64,000 bases of DNA from Pyrenula massariospora (Eukaryota; Ascomycota; Eurotiomycetes; Pyrenulales; Pyrenulaceae). Positions 22,738 to 33,456 of the stretch are shown one piece after another. Position 1 is the first letter of the stretch, and each line of letters opens with the position of its first letter. The notes beneath the pieces are model-generated. The model was not told the DNA's origin. It saw nothing but the letters and a program-made list of their open reading frames with translations, and did no database searches. The position numbers were made by a program, and so were the translations under genes. The stretch covers positions 930,001-994,000 of the forward strand of contig JAGFMI010000008.1 of NCBI GenBank assembly GCA_021030905.1, written 5' to 3'.

Positions 22738-25197
22738 ATGCCAGAGTCCGACGAGATCGCCGACTCAGATGCCGAGTCTGGTTCGGAAGAGATCGAGGCA
22801 CCGTCGTCTACCAATCAGCCCGAGCATGCAACCTCATCCGACGCCGCCAAAAATGACCTCGACGTGAATTTCGAGGACTTTTTAAGCCAGTCGCAGAAGT
22901 ACGACGCCCGAGTGTCGCAGACTTCTCCTCCAAAGACTATACCCCAAAATGGCAAACGTACACAGAATACGCCGACCGCTCCTCCTGCAGACGCCTGGTC
23001 GGCACGTGGCCTGCAATCCGAGCTTCACGCAGCACAATCGTACCTCCTAGACGGTAGCTCTACCGACATGTCGACGAGACTCCAATCGTCAGACTCGCCC
23101 AATGCCGCCAAGCTCAAGAGACGGCAGACCGACCTGGGGTCTCTGGGTAGAACCGACACGTCCCCTCGGCATTCTGACGGCCGAAGACGGAAGCGAGCTC
23201 GAACCGAGGCTCCTGGGGATCAAACAATGGATAGAGAGAGTTCACAGAGAGTGGTCGCGGAGAAGCAAAAACGTGGGCATGAACATCAGGAGCAGGGGAC
23301 GACCTTACAGGGCGATGGCTCGGGCACACCAGCCGATGCACAATGGCAGAGCTCCTCCATAGGTAGAGCTGCTCCGAACCCCTTTATCAATCCCGCGGAT
23401 ATGTATTTGGATCAAACGCACGTGTTAGATGATGTCCTTGAGCAGCCTGGCGGAGAAGGTGGATCAAGTTCCGACGAAGAAGACGACGTCAGGCCGCGCA
23501 AGAGGACTAAATCTCGGGGTTTTAAGAGTCTACTATACGAAGGCGGACCTACGACTACATCTCGAAGCACGATGGGAAATTACCAGACCTACAATATCGA
23601 TTACCGCGGCCAGCCTGGTGGCCTTGCACTTACAGCTAATCCGTTCGCAGGCGAGTCTTCTCAGGCATCCAATGCTGCTGCAGTCATCGATGACGAGACA
23701 AGAGTGATTCACGAAGAATCTCCCACATCAATCTCTAGGTCAGGGTCTACAATTTATCCTGCAGTAGATCATCTGTCTCAGACTAGACAGCGGTCATCTT
23801 CAAGAGATGGAGATCACCTGCAGAAGAAACTTTTAGCTACCTATTCAAGGCGCAAAAGAAAAGTACTTTCCAATGGTGAAAATTCAGACGCTGACGAACT
23901 CGCCGGGGATGCTGATGTTTTGGTGCCCGGTGATGAAGATCGCCAGCGCCGTCGGCCCAGTGAGCTTCCAAAGAAACGTGGACGCCCTCCAAAGGAAAAG
24001 CAAGAATCGGTTCCACTTCCTCGGGATCACAGTGCCACTGACAATGATTCATCCGACAATGACAACGCTTCCTTACCCAAGGGACATCCTAAGCGAAAAT
24101 CGACTCAGTCAAAACCAGAAAATGACGGTAGAGGGGCTGAGCTTACAAGAAGCTGTCGACATCAAAAAGCAGCGGATAGCCCTGAACCGTCACCAGAGAA
24201 AATCCCAAGCAGTGAATTGCATTTGAGCGACGAGATCGTCATTGGCATTCCAAAAGAGAACTACAAGCCAAGACCCAGTCGGTCCAGGTCGAAACGAGTA
24301 GAAGACGATGGAGGCGATCTAACTGCATCCGCAGCAGATGTCGTGACGGAGTCGTCCACACAGCAGGCAAAAGTTGGTTCAGGACAAATGTTACCACCTC
24401 CACCTAAGAAGGGGAAGAAGCAGGCAAAGACAAAAGTCAAGAGAGCTAAGACGTCCGCTCTCCCAAAAAGCTCCGAAATGTTTGACGAGGGAGATAGAGA
24501 CGTTCTCTGGCTAGACACAAAACCAGCTACCGTGAAATTAGACCTACCTTCAGCCGAGTTGAATGCTGTCAAAAAGGAGAAGATCGATACGGAGACTACG
24601 CCTGCTGTAGAGAACGGGAATCAAGATGTTGAAATCAACGAAATTAATGCTGCAGGGACTACAGAACCCGCGCCGAAATCACTTGTGAGCGTTGAAATTC
24701 CAGCTGCAAATTCTGTTGCTCAGCACGAGGAGCCGAGCGAGCCTAAACGACGCGGGCGCAAGAAGAAGACTATACCTTCCGCTAATGAGCTCGAAACGAA
24801 GGACGAAAATCGAGAAGAGGCTCCGGCGGTCGTGGATGATACAAAGGCAGAAGATGATCCAGATCCGCTTGATACTAAAGCAGACGCTTTATCGTCCAAA
24901 CGCCGCAAGCCGCTAAGCGAGAAGCCACTCAATCAACCATCCGAATCGCGTTCGAGGCGTCTCGAGGATGCCGACAACGATCAAGAAAACCTGGCATCCA
25001 CAGACACGCTCGAATCGTCGCCAGAAAAAGCTCCTGCTACACCCTCTAGAGCTCCACAAGTTTCCGATGGCTCGCCCCCTGAAAAAGGTCCGACGAAGCA
25101 TTCTCCGATCAAGCCGAGCGACAGTGCGGTGAAGTTTCGTGTAGGATTGAGTCGGAAGCAGAGGATCCCACCTTTGCTGAGGATTGTGAGGAAATGA
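22738..25197 (+). CDS. AT-hook DNA-binding protein
   Basis: This is an intronless frame of 819 residues; the start ATG sits in a good context (ACGAACCATGC). The protein is almost entirely low-complexity and charged, rich in Ser, Asp, Glu, Lys and Pro. An AT-hook core KKRGRPPKEK is found near residue 411, and a second, looser one, KRRGRKKKTIP, near residue 670. Basic clusters RRRKRART and PKKGKKQAKTKVKRAKT could act as nuclear localisation signals. The last residues, GLSRKQRIPPLLRIVRK, form a compact basic tail that I believe is the best-conserved part of this ascomycete family. AT-hooks bind the minor groove of AT-rich DNA, so a nuclear chromatin role is expected. The specific target is unknown. 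Confidence 0.75.
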   Translation: MPESDEIADSDAESGSEEIEAPSSTNQPEHATSSDAAKNDLDVNFEDFLSQSQKYDARVSQTSPPKTIPQNGKRTQNTPTAPPADAWSARGLQSELHAAQSYLLDGSSTDMSTRLQSSDSPNAAKLKRRQTDLGSLGRTDTSPRHSDGRRRKRARTEAPGDQTMDRESSQRVVAEKQKRGHEHQEQGTTLQGDGSGTPADAQWQSSSIGRAAPNPFINPADMYLDQTHVLDDVLEQPGGEGGSSSDEEDDVRPRKRTKSRGFKSLLYEGGPTTTSRSTMGNYQTYNIDYRGQPGGLALTANPFAGESSQASNAAAVIDDETRVIHEESPTSISRSGSTIYPAVDHLSQTRQRSSSRDGDHLQKKLLATYSRRKRKVLSNGENSDADELAGDADVLVPGDEDRQRRRPSELPKKRGRPPKEKQESVPLPRDHSATDNDSSDNDNASLPKGHPKRKSTQSKPENDGRGAELTRSCRHQKAADSPEPSPEKIPSSELHLSDEIVIGIPKENYKPRPSRSRSKRVEDDGGDLTASAADVVTESSTQQAKVGSGQMLPPPPKKGKKQAKTKVKRAKTSALPKSSEMFDEGDRDVLWLDTKPATVKLDLPSAELNAVKKEKIDTETTPAVENGNQDVEINEINAAGTTEPAPKSLVSVEIPAANSVAQHEEPSEPKRRGRKKKTIPSANELETKDENREEAPAVVDDTKAEDDPDPLDTKADALSSKRRKPLSEKPLNQPSESRSRRLEDADNDQENLASTDTLESSPEKAPATPSRAPQVSDGSPPEKGPTKHSPIKPSDSAVKFRVGLSRKQRIPPLLRIVRK

Positions 25198-26740
25198 ATG
25201 ACCTCTCTACAAGCTCCGGGTTGTTGGTCTTCGTGTTCTACTTGTTGAGCATATCTGCCTCCTTTGGTTTTTTGATGCATCAGGTCAGCGAAGGCGTTTG
25301 GGAATTCGTTGGCGGCGCAGCGTAAAGGCGCTTGATACCGATTTCGGGGTTGGGGTGGAAGATCAAAAGGGGCCACGGAAGAGATACGAGACAGAGATAC
25401 CCGTGATCGGCGATTTTGGGAGATAGAAAGCATCATTTGCTACCGCGTCAACGATCATCTTTGTATTTATGTGAATATCGCTCATATCATTGTACAAACC
25501 CCCATCCTAATATTCCCCCTGTCTTTTCCGGGACTTCAGAATCGAAGGTGAGGGCGCTGACGCGAGGCTGCGCACCAATCACGACGCATCAAGAACTGTA
25601 CACACAACGCGGGCTTGATTCCGGCGCTCCCGTCTGCTGCTGGTGATAGCTAGAAGCTCGGCCATGGCCGTGTGTCTACCTAGTTAGCTATTCGCCTCTC
25701 CGTATCGTATCGAACGGTACCGTACCAGCAGCGACAGATGACATCCAAACACTTGTATTCAGCACCACTTGCTCACCATCTCTCCACCAGGAAAGTCGCT
25801 CTGTGCTGCATCCCATTCCATACTCTATTCATTGTGTCCTACGCGTGACATATCTCTGATAGCTTGGTAGCTTCCTCACTGCAGTAGTTATGCTGATCTG
25901 ACTTCCCAGCACATGTCGTGGTGGAACGTATTAAGCGCGGGACTTAGCGTAGCGTGTCGCGGCGTAGTACTAGGTTGAGCCCCTAGTAAGCTAAATAATA
26001 CAAGTATAGCAATAGATTTAAAAATGTAGAGTAGAGATGCGGACAAAGACGAGGGGCGGGCAGATACAGGGTCCCGGTGATGGGCATGTAGCCCTCTGAG
26101 AAAGCTAGAAGCAGTGGGAGCATAGCTTGGTAGGCACGGCAGCAGTTGGGTCGGTGGCAAGAAAGGGGAGAGGGAGATGGGGAAGTGGATAGCTGTGAAG
26201 GGTGTGGATGATGGTTGAGTGGAAGTGAGACGGGGGTGGGTAAGGTGGGTTGAGGAGGGGATATGGGGCCAGCTCAGGAGCAGCCTCGTCGGGGAGCGGA
26301 GGGAGTTGGGCGCGTGTGACGATGCTGCTTTGACATTCCGCTTCTATCGATCGGATGGTCTGTTGTGCTACTTTGACCCAGATTGAGGCTCAGCGGCTGG
26401 TCTAATGCGCTGTTGCGCACACCTAGTCTACGCGCTAATTGAGAGGCTCTGGTGTTGCGCCGAAACTTAGAGCAATAGAGTTATTACAAAATTTTGGAAT
26501 TGGCATGCTTCCTTTAACGATATTCTCGCACGATTCTCCAAGGCGCTAAGAAAGACGGGATGGGCCATGGAAAGCGTCACAAACTAATTCGACGATTATC
26601 TGTCTGCTCATAATCTCCGTGACCAGGATTAGCTTGATTGCATCGTTGTGCTTCCTTCTGGGAAATTAGCGGTAAGAGTTTATGCTGTGTACATGAGGGT
26701 GACCGATCCACTGCAATCACGAGTCCAACCATGCTCTTGT
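25198..26740. other. Intergenic between convergent genes
   Basis: About 1.5 kb between the AT-hook stop and the stop of the leftward rhodopsin-like gene. It includes a 12-base palindrome CGGCCATGGCCG at 25659-25670 and a G-rich plus-strand stretch at about 26,160-26,320. No gene is supported. Confidence 0.5.
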
Positions 26741-28072
26741 TCAATAAGGGGCCGAGATCGATTCTCTTGTTTGGAAGAAGCTGACGTCCGTCCTCACATG
26801 AATTCTTTTGGGGTATTCCTGAGGACTTAGAGGATATGATTCCATGTCGCATGGGTGCTCAGGTCTAACGCCTCTCTCAGATAACCCCTGTGGGGAGGTC
26901 GATACGGAAACTCTATGTCCGACCTCGATATCGGGCTGTTCCATCATTTTCTCACTCTTCGTGGACCCCGTTGATGGAGCATTTGTTAGTTCGCCGCCGG
27001 ATGTCGAGGTGGAATTTAGTTTGGTGCGCCCCTGCCAGTGACGGTAGAGTGCTGGAAAAGTAGGTAGGCAGGCGCAAATTATAGACATGTCCACTTCTAT
27101 TTTGCTCCAAATCTCGGAGCTTGTAAGGGTATCTGTTGTGTTGAGAAGTTAGGACAAGGTTTCAAACACAGCTTAGAAGTTATTGTGCACTTTCAAAAAA
27201 GCATTGGACGGGTAAGAATGTAAACAAGAAACTCACAAGTAGGGTCCTTAGAGGTAATACTCCTCAACTGAAAAATACGTATAATGCTCACAACAGTGAC
27301 ACTAGCACGGCAGATTAGTCTAGTCCAGGCCAAGGTGCCGTCTAACTTACAATCCGCCCAGCAAAAATACGAGAGAGATGAGGAATCTTCGTCTCAGGGT
27401 CTGATTGAGTTTCCATACATGCGGTTGGGGAAGACATAGAATGGTAGCATCCAGGAGCGTGTGTATGATTCCCATAGCGACTCCAAAGGTCTTATTCTTC
27501 ATCGTTTTATGAGGTACCCATGGCTTCCAATTTGCCTCAATCGGATGAGATGGAAACATCAGACCAAATTCAGCAGCCATGAAGAAGCCAAAGACAAAGA
27601 ATCCAACAATCCAGGTTGCGATGTAAAAAGATCGTACGGCAAATATCCGGCGATACATTAACAGGATGGACGTCTTTGAGAGTGTGACGCTGGCAGTATA
27701 GATCATGTCGCCCGCAATTAGAGTCTAAGAGCCGATATCAGTACTAGATTCCAAGGATACGTGCAAGAGAGAGTAGGAGGATACCTTAATAAATACTTCT
27801 ACTTGCTCTCGACTGTACTGCATGATGTGGTATCCCCCATGTCCTATCGTTGCTTGTATCGAAAGGTTGACTAGGAATCCATACGACATGACAAGCGCGC
27901 CAACGACCGTCCAATCGTCCCATCCTATGGATATGGTCAACTTTCGGGCGATGAATCGAAAGATAACGAAGAGGGTTGACAGCAATGACATCAGTGTTGA
28001 GATAGAAAGAACAACTATAAAGCTATGACTGATCTTGTCTGGCGCCGACGGCATTTGACTTCGGTCTGCCAT
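26741..28072 (-). CDS. Fungal rhodopsin-like (Pth11-type) integral membrane protein
   Basis: Leftward exons are 28072-27785, 27724-27351, 27301-27237 and 27132-26741, with introns of 60, 49 and 104 bases and consensus borders. The product has 372 residues. Seven hydrophobic segments can be placed, for example IVVLSISTLMSLLSTLFVIF, WTVVGALVMSYGFLVNLSI, a segment at FYIATWIVGFFVFGFFMA, and FLISLVFLLGGF. The phrase ISIGWDDWTVV after the first helix, followed later by LSKTSILLMYRRIF, is characteristic of the fungal rhodopsin-domain family that includes Pth11-like receptors and SAT4-like proteins. There is no N-terminal CFEM domain. The C-terminal ~120 residues are polar and Ser/Thr-rich and probably cytosolic. 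The role is likely signalling or metabolite-linked at a membrane; the ligand is unknown. Confidence 0.88.
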
Positions 28073-29653
28073 ACTAGACTATTGCCAGAAGGGATTGGGG
28101 AAGTTGTCCCTGGGGATGTGCTCTAGATTTCTTGATATTCACGGACATAAGAAAAGGTTAGGTTGGGGACTACTTCTTTAAAAGCCCGCTCGAAGTGATA
28201 GGAAAACGGTCTATGGCTTGCCAAAGTACTTCAACTGGACACTGCCGAGGCATCTTTTCCAAGGAGGCTACGTGGCGAGAAAATTGAGATAACGTGTATA
28301 GGAAGCTGACATGCACAAAAACAAATTCGGATCTCGTAGGGAGAGTGAGCCTTACCAACTGCACCAGTATGTAGCGAGGATCAATTTTGGTCGCTGTACT
28401 CCTAGAGGAGGTAAAGAGGGTGCAAGGACGAGGCTGTCGGAGTCAGTGTTCGAAATCGTGGTTTTACTAAGCCGAGCCATCTCGCAGTCACAGCACGACG
28501 CTGAAACAAAGGCTAGGAGAGCTGACACGGCGCCGCCGATTTCACGGCATAAGGGATGGTGTATGACACAACATATGATCACACTCTCCCTTCACCTACA
28601 TCAACTTGTTACATAAAGTCTTGTTGAGAAGTCATCATAAACTTTGTACTTTGACAAGGTCATCGGCCCATAGTCCCTTTTGGGTCCCAATGGTTTCGAA
28701 TGCTGGCGGAGGGACAGGGATATCAAAAGAGGTGATAGACCGAAGCCCCTTTGAACGGCTTCTTCACTTGAGACCAAATGCTAAGCCAGGGAAAAAGAGA
28801 AGCGGAGAAATAGCTTGATCGAACGTCGTCCAGTCACTTACTAAGGCTTGTGCATAGTTCTTGATGCGTGAGAAAGCAAGGCTCCGTAGACTCCGCATTG
28901 CAGTCAGGCAAACGCCGATCTTATCTTCCAAATGATCCATACTGGGTATAGTACTTCAAGCCTTGCAGCGTAGCTGCATATTGGATGGCTTACTAAAATG
29001 AGCATGACCTTTTCGTCCTATGAGGTATCGATAAAGCGTCGGTCCCTGGAAAGAACAGATAAAACCCTGTTCTCAGCTCCGATGCACCACCGTTGAGCAT
29101 ATCAAGCCGTGCATTAGCGGCGGAGAATATCTCAGTAGCTGTACAAAAAGAGAGAGCGCATGCGAGGACGAAGCTTCCGTCCGCTTTGCTTCTACGGGAA
29201 GCTGTATAACATTGTCGACGTTGACTTGAGACTATGATGTGCAGAATTTATCGGTCATGCCCAGTAAATCATTGCTTCCTCCTCTTGCCCCACGCTAGCC
29301 CCTTCGAGTTGACGTTCAATACCTCTTACTCTTAAATGGAAAAAGCTCCGGCTTTGGCGCTTGATTTCCGGAGTTGTCAAGTTCTCAGCAAGACAAGGAA
29401 TATGTACCTAATTCTCAATTCGAAGCAGGAGCACGCCTTGACAAATAAGGCTGAACCACCCAATTATCATTAGCCCCACTTAGGCTAATCAAGCCTATGA
29501 TGTTCAGGAACAAATTCTGCGGAAGGATTTGCCTAATACATTATCTGGGAGTTATTGCTCTCGAGTGTTGCAAAAAGCCTTGGCCTTTGAAATTTATAAT
29601 ATGATATCATTAAATAGACACTGCTTTGGGTAAGAGCTCGGGTATTTTGAACC
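28073..29653. other. Intergenic, no supported gene
   Basis: About 1.6 kb. It serves as upstream region of the leftward rhodopsin-like gene and downstream region of the dioxygenase gene. Short frames only. Confidence 0.5.
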
Positions 29654-30747
29654 CTAAGCTTCCACACCCACTTCCTTAACCCCAACCTGAGCTCCTTCTT
29701 TTCCTAGTCTCTCTAGCTCCTTCTTTCGCATCTCTTCCTGCACCCTCAACCTCTCGGGTACAACCTCCTTCCTCTCCGCCTCAATTTTCCAACCTCCCAA
29801 TCCCTCACCTTTTCTCCCATCTCTGCCCAAAATTTGCAACGTTTTCAACTCCACCAAGCTATAGTCCTCGGCTTTCTCTCTGTTGAAATCAAACGGCTCC
29901 GCCAAGCTCACCGGCGGATTCGTAATAATCCTCGCCAACCTCCTCGGATTCTTCGACGCGCTATGCAGCATAAGTGGGTGCAGCAGGATAACATCCCCAC
30001 ACTCCCCAGCCATCTCATGGAACGCCTCATCCGGCAGATCTCTCACACACTCGTCATAAAATTGCAACCCCTCATACCTCCCCGGATCATCCACCGGACT
30101 CATCCGCGGCGTCACACCCTTCGGATTCTCATACAGATGCCTCGCCACCCTCGCCATGCCCTCCGGACACACAAACGTGCCCCCACCGCCGGGAAGGACG
30201 TCCGTCCAGCACGGAATGACTAGCAGCCCCTGCTCCGGCGAGTCGAGAAAGTGCACGAAAAAGTCCCCGTCGACGTGCCAGTTCCCTAGCTTCCGGGGGT
30301 CCATCTCGGCCTCCCGTCCTGCCCACTCGGGTGAGCCGAGGTTCACGATGAATGCGTCGTTCCAGCTGAGGCCGGGGGCGCGCTGGCCGTGCGGGCCGGC
30401 ATAGACGGTCGGGGAGACGCGGGAGGGGCCGCCGAGGAGCTCGCAGATGGCGGCGTGGGCTTTGGGGGAGAAGGTGGAGAGGGATATGGTCCGGTGGGAG
30501 GGCATGTTGGTTTTGGCGGAGGTCCAGGTTGATTTGTCGGTGGGGGACATGCCGAGACGGGTCCTGATCCGTACATGTCAGATCAATGATTGGTGTTGGA
30601 AGTAGATTTGCGGTTTGTTTACCAGACATCCTTTGTCCATTCTGCCGCAGACTCTTTGCTGAAGCAAGCGGGGACTTTGACGTAGCCGTACTTTAGAAAG
30701 TTGGATATTTGGTCTTGGCTGAGGACTTTTTCAGAAGTGGAGGCCAT
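29654..30747 (-). CDS. Phytanoyl-CoA dioxygenase-like Fe(II)/2-oxoglutarate enzyme
   Basis: Two exons, 30747-30623 and 30563-29654, are separated by a 59-base intron (GTAAAC...ATCAG). They encode 344 residues beginning MASTSEKVLSQDQISNFLKY. The iron-binding HxD is seen in NWHVDGDFFVHFLD near residue 135, and the distal histidine in LLHPLMLHSASKNPRRLARI near residue 241, where the following Arg would bind 2-oxoglutarate. The N-terminal phrase FLKYGYVKVPACFS is typical of PhyH proteins. The enzyme should couple 2-oxoglutarate decarboxylation to hydroxylation of an unknown substrate, probably in the cytosol. The C-terminal ~60 residues are rich in Lys and Glu. Codon bias is strongly GC3 here, which creates long antisense shadow frames. 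No neighbouring pathway genes are visible. Confidence 0.88.
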
Positions 30748-31542
30748 CGTCTGATGAAGAAATTATTAGGGAAAGAGATGAGAGAATATAACCACAATAG
30801 AGATGCTTAAAGGGGCTACTCAAATAGCAGTGCCAAGCACGAGAGAATAAAACCCTCGTCTAAGCTCAAACAGAAGGCGCAATAAGAAACAGACAACGCC
30901 AAAAGAAGCAGGCGGCGGGAAATAAATTTAGTTGAAGGTCAACCCTCCGATCATCCACGTGATGCCGAATGCTTGAGTCGTTGTCGCATTTATCCGGGCA
31001 AGATCTCTCGCATTTATCCGGCCACCTTGATCCTTCTTTGACAGAACATGCTGCCGCTCTATCCCTCGGCGCCTGGCGCTGAAGCTCCACTTTGCTTTGT
31101 TGAACGGTGGAGGTAGCACGTGCGTCTGTGGAGTAACAGAGATGGGCATAGTGCTTATCCTGGGCGTTTCAAATCTTCTGTTTTGGAGTGAACACCATGA
31201 AATGGGGAAGACGTCTCCGGAAAATATCAGTCCGTCGTCGGAATTGCCCCACGCGGTTGTCTCATCCCCAGGTTGCTGTCAAACGATTTTCACCCAAATC
31301 ATTCATTTCAAGTAGGTGTACTTCCTAATTTGGAGGATTCAACATTAGAAACTTCGATTTGAAGAGATGCTATATACCAAAGACATCTATGCCAAGTTTA
31401 TACAGAAGCTCTTATCCACAAGTGCCAGTCGTAATCCCACAAATCCTACTTTTGAAGTGACCATACCCTACACCACGCTGTATGACGATGCCATGTGAAG
31501 CCCTCTCTTAAGTCTTACAAAAAATTCCCCTCCAGTTGAATC
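30748..31542. other. Intergenic between dioxygenase start and MCH1-like stop
   Basis: About 0.8 kb holding the promoter of the leftward dioxygenase gene and the 3' region of the leftward transporter gene. No gene is supported. Confidence 0.5.
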
Positions 31543-33456
31543 TCACACCACAATGCCCTTCCTGAGCCACGCCCTGCCGACGTTCCAGAACAACACCCCT
31601 GCTACCGTCGCACTAGCTAGGCACCCAATAGCCCACGGCCCAAAGCACACCCATCCGTGGCACACGGCTTCATTCTTCGACGTGCCCACAGAATACCCAA
31701 CGGAGTACAATATTCCCCATACCGCGGCGCCGCCTGCAGGCATCATAGCCACAACGCCCCAATTGGTCGCGAAATTCTCCACGCCCCACACAACGGTGAT
31801 GACAATGGGGACGAGCGAGAAGATGGCACCGTAGCCAAGACCGAGGAGGGAGGACGAGAGGTGGAAGAGTGAGGGGTTGGAGGTGAGGAGCTGAGGGAAG
31901 GAGAGCGTTAAAAAGGAGAGCATAAGGATTAAGTCCGTGATGAGGAGAAGGATGGGTCTGGAGAGTGTGAACCGTTTTTCGGAGTGCCGGTGGCGTGGAG
32001 AGGATGTTGAAGCTGACGATCCAGTGACCTCAGGCGACGGATTGAGATTTTCCGCAAATTCTGCGCGAGGTGCAAAAACGTCGCTGAGGACGCCGGTGAC
32101 AAGTCGGGCTACAGTGCTAGTAACAGCGATGATAGAGACGTGTGTACTAGGTGAGCCGGCCGGAGAGCCTTTACCTGTCCATCCATTAGGTGTGAGTGTT
32201 GGAGTGATTGTACCGATATTATTGATGTAGGCTTCACCTGGGCCCGTGACGAGGAAGAAGCCAGCAGCTAAGTACCACATCGTTGGATCTGAGAGGAAGC
32301 GACGGGTCTCAAGATTTAGCAGCCAGTATTTGAGCCGCCTCTCTTGTTTCGAAGCGCCGAGAACGTTCGATGTAAAGGGATCGGTCGAGGTAGTAGATAA
32401 GGTATCTCCATCGTCTCTGTCACCTCCGAGAGTACCGTAGCTTCTCGGCGGAGGGACGTTCCTGTTTGTAATGTCTGCATCGTCTTGCCTACTCCTGGGG
32501 CGGAAGAAGTCTGATTGTTCCAATAACCCACTTCGTTCAAGCTCTTCCACAGCCTCCTCAATCATCTCCTCTTCGTCGACGACTCTTAGACCAGCGGTAC
32601 CAAGTAGCCCAACAGCAAAGAGCGTGCTAGCAAGGAAGAGAAAATATCGGAAGACGTCGACGTCGCCTTTTTCACCATTTGGTCCTGGCTTGTAGAGTAA
32701 ATGTGCGCCAACCTGGCTCTGCCACATGCCGCTTAGTCCAAATGCAGCAATAGGTACTGCCAATAAGAATCCGCGGTATTTACTCTTCCCAAAATTCTTG
32801 GCACAAGTCGCAACTGCGGACAAATACATGCAGCTTGTTCCCATTCCAACTAGAATGAATGCAAAGACCATAACACCCCATGGCCAGTCATCAGTCTTTC
32901 CTTCGTCGTCAGGCAAGATACTGTCATATGTTTGAGCCGCTATTATATATCCAAGCCCGAATAGTACTGCGGCGAAGAAGGACAAGAGCTTCGGGCTATA
33001 GCGATCGCAGAGATAGCCAAAGAAAGGCACTGGAAGGTACATGGCTAGCTCAGCAGCTATGCTGACTCCATTTACTTGGTATTGTGTATAGCCGAGGTCG
33101 GTAAGGAATCGTCCGCCGTAGAGAGAGTAGGCAGTGATGCTGCCTCCGCACAGACTGAGAGATGGAGGTTTTTAGTAATGGCCAGCTCCCGAAAATCAAG
33201 TCGCTTCTCCGGCGATAGCAAATCATCGGGACACTCACCAGCTCAGAATCGCGCAGATGAAGCTTATAGCTCTCCTTAACTCCCGTCGCATGCCTTTTCG
33301 ATCTCGCTCTAGAATCCCCTCGGCCGCCTGATTCCAAATATCGACATCATTGTCCAGCAACCGTCGTGTCTCGCCGGAGCTGGCATTGCGATGAACATCG
33401 AAGTCTCGCGATTCAATATGATCCGAGCGATCTCGGGAAGAGCTCCCGGTGGGCAT
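31543..33456 (-). CDS. MCH1: MCH1-like major facilitator transporter
   Basis: Exon 1 is 33456-33239 and exon 2 is 33154-31543, with an 84-base intron (GTGAGT...TCTCAG). The product is 609 residues. After a ~50-residue polar N-terminus comes the first helix at RAISFICAILSC, then SLYGGRFLTDLGYTQYQVNG and the loop motif FFGYLCDRYSPKLLSF, the equivalent of the MFS loop 2-3 motif. A long central loop (about residues 250-330, with PPRSYGTLGG) separates the two six-helix halves. The layout and length fit fungal MCH1, a monocarboxylate-transporter-like protein that in yeast does not in fact carry monocarboxylates. It likely sits in the vacuolar or plasma membrane; the substrate is unknown. The symbol reflects family resemblance only. 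Confidence 0.8.

Noticed and set aside
25659-25670. 12-base palindrome CGGCCATGGCCG
   Set aside because: Short and isolated, between two gene 3' ends; no second copy.
29834-30223. 129-codon plus-strand frame opposite the dioxygenase gene
   Set aside because: It is antisense to a clear catalytic domain and rich in Arg, His and Pro, which is the expected shadow of GC3-biased codons.
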